Origin: Isochrysis galbana
Lineage: Eukaryota > Haptophyta > Isochrysidales > Isochrysidaceae
Length of the DNA: 64,000 nt
Reading direction: 5' to 3'
NCBI GenBank assembly: GCA_018136815.1
Contig: CM030936.1
Span: 4,643,707 to 4,707,706 of the forward strand
A model generated the notes under the pieces. The model saw only the letters and a program-made list of their open reading frames with translations, was not told the origin of the DNA and did no database searches. Below are positions 18,441 through 27,900 of the stretch, in pieces; the first letter of the stretch is position 1, and the number at the start of each line of letters is the position of its first letter. Position numbers and translations under genes: made by a program.

Positions 18441-19992
18441 ATGGGCGCGTCGGTCTCGGCATCTCACCGCCGTGAGGAGTCTCTGCTGCTTTCTGTGTGC
18501 GAGGGGGAGGCGGCGGAGGTGGCTTCGCTGCTGGAGGAGGGCGTAGACGTTGAGGCCTTCGACGACGAGGGCTCGCGACCGCTCCATCTTGCTGTGGCGC
18601 TCGGCAGACAGAGTGTGATCGAGGCGCGCGGCCGTGAAGACGCCGTGAAGAGGCCCTCCCCAGCATTCTTTTGGGGTGGGGAGTAGAGGAGGGGCGGGGG
18701 AGTGGACAGCGGGAGTTCGCGCGACATGCCTCTACCAACCGTCCCCCCCCCCCCCCCCCCCCCCCCCCGGCTCGTAGGTTTTATTACGCTTCGGGGCCGA
18801 CGTAGAGGCTGCAGGGCCATTGGGGGCCACACCGCTGCTTGCGGCTGCTTGGGCGTGCCGGCCGGAGTGTGTAGCACGCCTGCTCGCTGAAGGAGCCTCT
18901 GTGCGAGCGGTCGATGAGTCTGGTCTCACAGCGCTGCACCGCGCGGCGCAGAAGGCAGAGGGAGCAGCAGTTGCACGCATCTTGCTCGATGCCGGTGTGG
19001 AGATTGAGGCGGCCAACGTCGACAGGTACACCGCGCTCCATGTGGCGTGCATGCGCGGTCATGCGCAGCTCGTTCGATTACTGCTCGAGCACGGGGCCGA
19101 CCCGCGTGCCACAACTGCGGACGGCGATACGCCGCTCGACCTGCTCAAGAGGCACGGGCACGCTGAGGCTGACCCGGCGCTCGCCGACGCGTTGTACAAA
19201 GCGCTCGACCGCTTGGCTGCAGCGGAGCCGCGCTCGAGCCCGCCCTCCCCGCCTTCATCACCTGTCGCGCCGCCTTCGCTGGCGTGGGTTAAGGGCAAGC
19301 TGCTCGTGGAGCTCCCATCAGAGCTGATTATCGAAATCCTCTCGCGCTGCGGCACGCCTTCCGCCATATTGACCGCGGCTGCGACCTGCCGTCAGATCCA
19401 CTCGGTGGCTCTCTCGGACGCCGCGTGGCGCGCTGCGTTCGAGGAGCACTTTTCCATGGTAGTGCAATACGCCTTCGGCGGCGTGTGCCAGGCGCCGCCA
19501 ACGGGCGAGTGTTGGCTCAGCTTCTACCAGCGCTTTGCTGTCTCGTGGATGGAGCGTGCCTACGTCGAGCGTGGCCTCGTGCTGACCGTCATTGATGGCA
19601 GGTGTTTCGATGTTGGCGGCTTCCTGGACGACCACCCCGGCGACAAGCAGCTCTTGATCGCTGCTGCCGGGCGGGACGCCACTGAGGCATTTGAGTACAT
19701 TGAGCACTCAAGCCACGCGCGCCGGCTTATGGAAGCGATGGCGGTCCCCGCTCTCGATGGCTGCGCACGCCTCTCGCTACTGCTTCGATGGCGATCCACG
19801 CGACCCACTAAGGCTTCGTGGTACTCAGCGGCGGGGACACGGCCCCCTCTCCACCAACACATTGAGGGCTGGTTGGCCTCCACTATCACTTCAGCATCAC
19901 GGGCCCGCTCATTTCTCGTACAGCTGAGTTGTGCACTAGACGGGAGGATGAGCTCGACGCGGCGAGTGCAGGCAATACAGTTGCTCAACTAG
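18441..19992 (+). CDS. ankyrin / F-box / cytochrome b5-like fusion protein
   Basis: Two exons, 18441-18623 and 18778-19992, joined in phase 0 to give 465 residues. The intron has a GC donor (GAG|GCGCGC) and an acceptor (CTCGTAG) preceded by a run of about 26 C. The junction restores an ankyrin repeat: RPLHLAVALGRQSVIE + VLLRFGADVEA. Ankyrin repeats span about 14-165 (ALHRAAQKAEG, ALHVACMRGHAQLVRLLLEHGADP). An F-box lies at about 236-285 (LVELPSELIIEILSR). Residues about 325-385 resemble cytochrome b5, with VIDGRCFDVGGFLDDHPGD, AAGRDATEAFEYIEHSSHA; both candidate heme-ligand His residues are present. The C-terminal 80 residues are unrecognised. The F-box suggests an SCF adaptor, and heme binding would make it a redox- or heme-responsive one; that is inference. 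Confidence 0.8.
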
Positions 19993-20875
19993 CACCATGT
20001 GCAAATGCCTAGTGGTCAAATGCTCGAGATGAGAAGGCGCTCCCCTGCGAACGCTTTGCACGCACATGGACACGCAAGCCCCACGTCTCCAAGTGTGGGA
20101 TGATATGATGTGGGGACCCGCTGCTCTTCCATATCACTGCGTGCCGCATGTAGGCCCGGGCTGCATTCATTGAAATGGATTGGGTCAACTAGCTGGACAC
20201 GCGTGCTGAGTAGGTCACAGCATTGCGGCGACAATGCCGTCGCAGAAGCAGACGAATTCAAGCTGCTGATCTTACCAATTGTCACGACCCACACGCCCCA
20301 TCCGTTGGAACTCAACATCACTTTCCCTAGCGTCTTGAACTACAACCCGTCATTGTGGCACCACCGATTTTCCTCTTCACTATGTTTGGGCCACTTTTCT
20401 TTTCGTGGAGTCTTCTCTTCTGTCCCCGAAAAGCGTGTTGCCTTTGTGTTGTCCGGCAAGGACGCCCACCCGCGCATAAAGTTCTCCATGAGCAACAAAC
20501 GCCTCATGGACAAAGCACTCTGCATTTCTCGTTCTTGCTTTCCACGATAGCTTACCTTATTAACGAGACACTGATTTTTCGAGGAAGCCAACAGGGGCGG
20601 AATCGCTATTAAGAAGCTAACCTCACACAGCGTGATGAAAAGCTGATTAAAGTGATCTCGAAAAGGTAAGTGAGCGAGGGATAAGGGCGCTGGCATTCGT
20701 TTCCCCGGGGGCGGTACGTAGCAATAGTTTGCAGCTTCAAATGGTTTGTTGCTTGCTTTGCCACTTGCTTTAGGGCCACCGTCAGTTTCATCGGTGATTC
20801 ATTTACATGTGCCTGTTGTTGTACATCGCAAGTAGAGGGTTCATTCATGCCTATGATGTTTTGCTATCCTATCAA
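19993..20875. other. intergenic, no convincing gene
   Basis: Several frames of 80-150 codons are open on both strands (for example 20110-20550) but show no domain, no leader tract and no codon bias like the neighbouring genes. Nothing else is recognised. Confidence 0.4.
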
Positions 20876-21067
20876 AAAACTGTTGTTATAGTTTTAGCGA
20901 TGGAGCGCGCGCCGACCGCTCCCACCTCCCAGCCCCCCGCCGCCACGACGCCCCACCGGGGCCGCCCCAAGCCGCCGGAGCCGAAGCGCTCGCAGGCTGC
21001 CCCCCTGACCGACAGCGATGTGGACATGATCCTCCCGCCCTCGCCTCCCCAGCAGCCACACAAGTAG
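20876..21067 (+). mobile_element. 5' fragment of MERAP-family retrotransposon (copy d)
   Basis: The hairpin leader AACTGTTGTTATAGTT is followed by ATG at 20900 and MERAPTAPTSQPPAATTP, PKPPEPKRSQ, DSDVDM, ending at a stop after 55 residues. The bases from 21066 (AGCCCGGTCACTCACT) match 3586-3601, so the breakpoint abuts another repeat. Only the 5' end is kept. Confidence 0.75.
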
Positions 21068-21351
21068 CCCGGTCACTCACTCATTTTAACCACTAATTCC
21101 CACCTCCCCTGGGTGTCCAAGGATTCCTTAGGGTCCCCCCCTACCTGCCCCGCCAACTCCCTCCCCCCTCCGAACGACCCCCTCCCGCCCCACGAAGGGC
21201 AATGGCGTCGGTGAGGGACCCCCACCCCTTTCCCTGCGCGTGGCGGTCTATTTTGGGAGATTCAGGCGGGCGCTCACGGGAGGGAATCAGAGTAGAAGGG
21301 GGGGAAAGGCAGCGGACGGAGCGTCGAGCGACGGCAGCGAGCAACAGAGCC

Positions 21352-21810
21352 ATGATGACTGAGGAGGAGATCGACCTTCGCCGCACCGAGCTCCGCAAGT
21401 ACATCTCGGAGGCGCGCGATGGTTACGTGACGAAGGGGGGCGTGAAGCGGACACTGAATCCGTGGGTGCACGTCCCAAGCGAAGTCGAAGCTCGTCGAGC
21501 TGATCAGGAAGGACGGGTGCAGCGGGCAATCAAGATGGCCAAGATGATGAAGAGCCCGACGGGCGACGCCAACACGGAGTTGACCGAGGTGGAGACGATG
21601 GCGGCGGAGCTTGAGGCGATCAAAGGCCACAACGACTTCATGGCGCGCATGGTGATGGAGGTGACCAAGGAGCGCGACTTCCAACGACAGATGATCTACA
21701 AGCAGAACAAGGAGAAGGAGAAACTGGAGCTAGAGGATGAGATCGGGCTCCGCATTTTGCGATGTTTTCTCGCTGAAAAGCCAAACGTAATAGCTCCGCA
21801 GAGAAGCTAA
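21352..21810 (+). CDS. small coiled-coil protein, possibly element-associated
   Basis: 152 residues from MMTEEEIDLRRTELRK, after a purine-rich leader. An in-frame start at 21202 would give 202 residues. It contains a Lys-rich middle (VQRAIKMAKMMK) and a long charged helix (MVMEVTKERDFQRQMIYKQ, NKEKEKLELEDEI), predicted coiled coil. The last 20 residues run into A/T-rich repeat-like DNA, and a hAT transposase relic lies 350 bp downstream. It is either a small host gene or the first ORF of that element. I do not recognise the family. Confidence 0.4.
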   Translation: MMTEEEIDLRRTELRKYISEARDGYVTKGGVKRTLNPWVHVPSEVEARRADQEGRVQRAIKMAKMMKSPTGDANTELTEVETMAAELEAIKGHNDFMARMVMEVTKERDFQRQMIYKQNKEKEKLELEDEIGLRILRCFLAEKPNVIAPQRS

Positions 21811-22133
21811 GATGGCGGCATCTTTGGTAGCCACGCTATCTTCATCCAGAGTTGGCTGAGTGACGTCCCATTCCACACCCGAATATATCGCCGGGATGTC
21901 TCCATTGGCATGTCTAGGGTCGCTCGTCTGTCTCCGCTCCTTCCACGGGAGGGGAAGCGGTGGTTCCTTCGGGCTAGGGACGGGCCAGGATTTCGGAAAT
22001 TTTTTTCGAAATTTGGGCTCATTTTCCGAGCGTCGATTTCGTTCGAAATTTCGCGAAATTTGGGGCCGTCTAAGGGACATGGACACAATGCCAAGGGGGG
22101 GACGGGGGTCGATGGGCAATAAATATACTACTG

Positions 22134-22411
22134 TTGGGGGGGGGGTCGGGAATGACTGGCGCGAGAAATTCCCGACGCGTGGCGACGCGCGACAAAGCCG
22201 CGGCTTTTCACGTATCCTCCATCATGAGTTGGAGTTGGTGGCGGCTAGTGGAGGCCAAACCACTCTCAGCTTCCAACTTGGTCGCGAGGTGTCCGTATTT
22301 CTTTTGCTTTGTCACCTAACTTCCGCGTCGTGTGAGCGCGTGTTTTTGTTATTGAAGTGCATGCTTGGAGGCGTGCGAATGAATTCGTTGTCCGATAAGC
22401 TCCAGTGTTGA
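22134..22411 (+). pseudogene. hAT-family transposase C-terminal relic
   Basis: The end of the plus frame reads LTSASCERVFLLLKCMLGG followed by VRMNSLSDKLQ, matching the hAT dimerisation motif (SxASERxFS...R..L). The upstream part with paired Trp (SWSWWRLVEA) sits in another frame (22134-22319), so at least one frameshift separates them. No catalytic residues are visible. Confidence 0.55.
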
Positions 22412-23600
22412 GCATTGATGCTCTGGTACCACCAACGTGACACGTGCTGAATGATGAGAAGTGAGGTCTGACTCGTGGCTTGTAGTCTTGTAGTTTGTTA
22501 TTTATCAGAGCGTAAATTACTGAATCAGAATAATGTATGTAGTTATAATAGATAATAGATATCTCACATCTTAATTAATACTACTTAAACTTAACATAAA
22601 CACTAACACTTCATATTAATTATAATAGTTAACACTAGATATTTATAGCATGCAGCGTAGCGTCGATCTCGTCGATCGGCGTAAGTACACGAGTACACGT
22701 GTACACGTGAGCGCAACTCCACATGTTCACCGCGAAATATTGTCGAAATTTGGGTGGGGAAACGCGAAATATTGGCGAAATATCGAAGGAAATTTGGGCA
22801 GGTCTCAAACGAAACTCTGGCCTGTCCCTACTTCGGGGTGTGCATCGTGGGGTTTGCCCTGCACCTCTCCCCGACTAAAGCGAGAAAGTGACGTCCTCGT
22901 CGCGGCGTCGGCTAGGTTGACGGCCTCGCGAGCGTCTGTAGAGACCACATTTGATACATAAAGAAGACGTTTATTCACGTTAAAAGCGGGTCCTCTTAAG
23001 ACCTAAGACCCGCGACAAAAAAGCCCGAAAAGCTCGACTGACGCGCGCGCATGCGCATGTCGGGTCGAGGTGAGCCATGACCGCCCGCCCCGCCTTGTGC
23101 CTGCTGGCTTGCGTCCGTGTGTGAGACCGTGGGCCGCGCATCTCAACCTGCCTCCCTCCTCCCTCACAGGCAAACGGCACTGTGCTACTCGACGAAGCGC
23201 GGCGCTCGCGGAGGGTAACAACAACCGAGGGGAATCTAAATCTACTTGAATCTGTGTGATGTTTGATATGTGAATGATGAATGAATGTGTAATGGGTTAT
23301 AGTTATAGGTGACAACAATAGCAAGCAAGTATAGATACAGTATAGCAACATAACAATAACAACGCAATATACAATATAGTTTGTGGGGTGGGCGTTGCCC
23401 TACGACCTACGAACGCGAGTCGTGCGATTTTTTTTGGCGCGCCGCGAGTTTTTTTGGGGGTTCCTTAATTAAGGGAACGTGTTGCGGATACACCTGCACC
23501 AAGACAAATTACGACAAGTTTGACCGCAAGTTTGGGTGGTCCGGCACAAGATCCCCGCAAGAACGGCCGACAAGTTTGGGCAAGTCGGGCTGCAAGTATT
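22412..23600. other. intergenic repeats and an A/T-rich island
   Basis: 22490-22650 is strikingly A/T-rich compared with its surroundings. 22728-22840 and 23510-23600 carry related segments around GAAATTTGGG, CAAGTTTGGG and GGCCTGTCCC or CTGGCCCTAAC; similar pieces occur at 14030 and 21980. They look like fragments of one non-coding repeat family. No gene is seen. Confidence 0.4.
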
Positions 23601-23619
23601 GACCTGGCCCTAACGCACA

Positions 23620-24185
23620 TAGATTCCCTCCTTACTTTCTACTTACTCGTTCGCGGTAACCGCCGTTCGCCGTCGGCTCTTCCGTCGCATCGTCGCTCTC
23701 TTGTCGGCTTTCTCTTCCTTGTTTCCTTCATTCTGCGTCTTCCCCGCCCTAGTGGTGGAAGATACGTTAGTGTGGGGGAATGTTGGGTGAAAGTCGAGTG
23801 TGCGTGTCTCGGATTGTTGTCGGACTAGTCGGATTGGTACCCTGTCGGCCTCTGTCGCCCTCGTCCCTCGCCCCAGTCGCTCCTCGCTCCCTCGTTCTCG
23901 CTCTCTCGCTCTCGCTCCGTCGTAACAAGCAATCTTACAACACCAACCAAATCCACTCACTCACTCACTCACACTCGCTGTCCGCTATGTCCGCTCCGTC
24001 CTCGCGCTCGCCCTCGCCACTGCCCGCCATCCATCTTCCAACCATGGAAGATGGTCAGCCCGTCCAACCCTCCAATGCCCAAAAGGCCGTGCCTTCCGCC
24101 GCCTACCTTCCGCCCCATCCGGTTCCTCCTGTTCCATCCGTAACCTCCAGTCCGTTAGGAAACTACCCTTCTTTTCGAGTGAAAG
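23620..24185 (+). mobile_element. 5' part of the MSAPSSRSPSP dispersed family
   Basis: A leader with CGTCGCTCTCTTGTCGGC and GATACGTTAGTGTGG is shared with 58915-59005, and is followed by ATG at 23985 and MSAPSSRSPSPLPAI, GQPVQPSNAQKAVPSAAY. The frame is only about 85 codons before similarity is lost. The family also occurs at 254, 40203 (minus), 58316 and 59190. The element type is unresolved. Confidence 0.6.
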
Positions 24186-24977
24186 AGGGAGGGCGCTCCA
24201 CCACCCAAGATCCAAGATCCTATGCGTCCACCCGCTATTAAAGTCGATAGGCCGCCTACGGACGCGTGGGTTGCCAATAATGGAGTCTCTAGAGCCTTAC
24301 CCGGATGCCCTAGCTAGGGTCAGTCCTCCACACCCTAGCCGCCCCTGTGGGGTCCCGCATGCCCCCCCAAAGGATAATGGATGAGGGCATGAGCACGCCG
24401 CAAGCACCACGCGCCCGCAAGAGAGATAGGCAATAAGCGCAGAAAATCATAATGGAGAGAAGGAGGCAGGAAGCACACTCAAGGCAAAAAATACTTCAAG
24501 CGTACACGTGGACGTTGGCACAATGACGACACAAAAAGTTGTACGGGTTGCAAGAGTTTCCTAGGCAGGGACACATACACAAAGCCAAAACGAGTAAGTG
24601 CAAGTGGGCGATCAAGACGAGCAATGAAGCGTTGGTTGGGCAATGTCAAGATAAGCTAGACGAATGGGAGTCACATCAACGAGTGCGAGCCACAATAGCA
24701 CATGGCAACACAATAGTATTCCAATAGAGATGGACGGGTTGCACGTATCGCTAGGGTGTGCACAATGCGGGTTACGCTTTGCGCCAACCACCCAAGCTAG
24801 CCATAGGCACTTTGTACGGCTATCCCGAGCTTGTGAGGAAGCCGAGCGCGAAGCGTATCACCGCAAGTGCCACGCGCATAAGCTTTGACAAGGGTCGCAA
24901 GCACACGATCCACCGCATGCGAGCACGAAGTGTCGGCTGTAGCCGCCATCATTAGCGAGCAGTATTGCGTGACCAAA
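24186..24977. other. intergenic, no convincing gene
   Basis: Short frames only. The right part lies just beyond the stop of the minus-strand gene at 24978 and may hold its 3' UTR. No repeat or RNA gene is recognised. Confidence 0.35.
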
Positions 24978-27900
24978 TCAGCATCCAGCCGAAGAAGCAC
25001 GCTGTACGTTTCGCACGGCGTGCTCTTCGATCAATGCCAGTATGCGAGCGGGGTTGTCGGAAGTGGAGGCGGCACGTGTACCAGTGATCCGCGACACCTG
25101 CCGTGCGAGCGAGCGGCTTGGCGCCAGTAGTATATCCGATGCGCCAAGAAGAGAATGCGCAGCGAGTGCTGATGCATTGAACTCGGAGGATACTGATGCT
25201 ACGAGCACGGTGGGACGCTCTCCCTCACGCCACAGGCCGGCCCCCATCTGAAAGTTTGAGTGTCGCCTTTGCCAGGCCGCAGAGACATGAGCGTCGTCGG
25301 TAGCAGGTAAGGCCGGAGTGCGGTTGAATGGGTCGGGCTGCGCCAAAGCCCCTGCCGCATCATTGTGTGATGTAACAAGAATGGCGGCCTGGAAGAGGCC
25401 GGAGCGGAAGATCCCAACGGCAGATTCCGCCGGTGTCGTAGACAAGCGCGTCTGTTCGCCCGCGGAGGGCGCGCAGTCACAAAGCGGCAGCGGTTCGTAA
25501 AACCAACCGCAAAGCGCGATGCACACGCGCAAGGTGACAGCGTCGTCCAAAACGGTCGTGCCACGCAACAGGCCCTGGACCTCCGAAACGAGGGCGGCAC
25601 GGGACGCACGGCGCGCCTTGCCTATGAGTGCGAGGTCCTTGGAGCCGCGAAGCCGCTGGCGCGATGCGGCTGACGGCGCGATCTCGCAAGCTAATTCGCG
25701 TAGGAGCCTCTCGGCCCAAATCTCATCCACCTCCCCAGTGCAGCGAGAGCGCGCGTGGTGCAATGAGCAGTCGAGGCAGACGAGCCGCGCTGGGAGCGCC
25801 GCTAACTCCGCCTCGAGCAGATGAGGTAAATTGCTGTGACTAGCGTCGCAACCACCTGTGAGCGCAATCGTCAGCGCGTGGCTTAGATGGCTCGTCTCGG
25901 TGTGTGGGCTGGTCGAGTTTGCCACGGCCTGCCGAAGCAGTGGGAGGAGACGGTTGAGCTGTTCTACAGACCCGGTATCCGTGTGCGAGAGGACGAGCAG
26001 TCGCAATAAGGGCGAGGCTCCCCTCGCGTTAGCGCGGCTCATCACCGACGCGAGAACGGCGACGAGGTCGAACGAGGCGAGCGTCGCAACGCAGTCCATC
26101 TCGCCGTATGATGCCACAAGAAGCGAGCCAGCGAGCTCGCGCCCACTAGAGGGATGGACAAGCTTAAGTCCGGTGGCGAATTGCACTGATGGCGCCGTGC
26201 GGTTAAGCTGGGAGGGCAGTGTGAAGGGACGCGAGACGCCGAGGAGGCGGAACGGCGGCGCTGCCTCAAAAGCATACCAAAAGTGCTTGTAGACCATCTC
26301 GTGGGTGGCAGAGCGAGAGCCCTTCTTGCGATGAAGCTTCACGTGGGCAAGCCCAATGAAAAGGCCCTCACCAGGCAGATGAACCGCCGGTGCACCTCCG
26401 GAGACGGGGCCGAGCTTGCGTACCCACGCCGACGCGGCTTCCGAGGTGGATAGCGGAAGCAACGGGGTGGCAACGCCACTCGCCTCGTTCAGCGCGATGA
26501 CGAGGCGCGGCTCAAGAGAGTACTCGAGATAGACGTTGCCGTCGAGTACAAACGGCGCCCAATTCTTCTCACGCGGCTGAAGCTCAAAATCATGGTCAAG
26601 GTGTGGCAGCCACCCGACAAGCCGGCGTGAGGTAGCGCGGCTGACCTCCAGCCGAATGGGTGAGCTATCAACGCGTGCGGTCTGGCGCGACGCCCCCGGC
26701 GCTGTAGCCGGTGGAGGCAGCAGCAGGATGTAAGGCCATTGAGACCGGCGCGACTCCCATAGCGAAACGAGCAACAGCACTGCGCCCCGCCTCATAACGG
26801 CACGAGGATCCTCAGCGCCGCTTACGCGCCGCCCCTCGTCCACAGGGAAGGCAGCGATGGCTTCCGGCCATAGCGCCCAATCGGCGTGTCCGTCTATGGC
26901 CTTGACCACGCGCCACTTTGCCGATTCCGCGGCGAAAGCGAGCCGCAGCACCCCCACAAAACTGAGGATCGCGCCATGCGCGGCACGCACGTTGTCGTCA
27001 AAGGTAAGTTTGGGCGGCAAATGGGGACAGAAGTTGTAGTTCGAGTAGCGTAGCAGCAACGCGTCGTCGTTTGGCCCGAATGCCACAAGGGTCGGGTTAT
27101 ATGCCATGAAATATCCCCTAGCACCCCGCTGCAGATGGGGGGCAAGGCCGTGGGGCGATGAGCGCGGCACGCGCAAGGGGAGAACAGCACCAGAGGGTGG
27201 GATCAAACGGCGCTGCCGCGGCAGAGGTGTGGCTGCAGCATCGACCCGCACTAGTTGGAGCGAGGTGCCGTCTAGCATGGTGCACTTGCCGCAGGAAAAT
27301 TCGGAGCAAACGCCCCCGTGCACCGTGTGAACCATTTCTCCCCTCCACGCGGGGAGGGAGTAGATGTGAGCGCTCGCCAGCCCGTGGCCGACGCACAGCA
27401 CCCGCCGGGTGGTTCTATGTGGCCCCGCGCTCACGCGTTGAACGTCCATCGCGCCGCCACCGAGCGCGACGTCGCCGGGTACACCGGCCGTCTGCGCACC
27501 ATTGGCAACACACGAACCGGCCGCCTCGCAGTGCAGGCCATCATAGCGGTCGAGGCCCACCTCTGCCGAATCGCGTGCGCCCCGGACCCGCGGTAGGCCG
27601 TCCGTGCTAACAATGACAACCTCATCAACGAGGACGAGCTCGACGGACCCCACCGCACCCGAGAGCTGGGCGCAAGCAAGGTTGCGCTCTTGAACTTCCC
27701 GTGCTTTGTCGCCTCCGCCACTTATCCCCCTTCGATTGTCCCGCAGCCGTCCTGAACGACGCCAAATGAGACGGGCTTCGCCGCGGAAGTCTGGCTTTGG
27801 ATACACGACAGCGCCTGCGATACCCGCACTCAAACATAGAGTGCTAGCCCCCGGACCCAACCCTTCCAAGCGCCTCACTCGTCGTGGCAGCCGTAGGGGC

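Noticed and set aside
20110..20550. 146-codon plus frame
   Set aside because: No domain, no leader tract and an equally long frame opposite; not distinguishable from chance.
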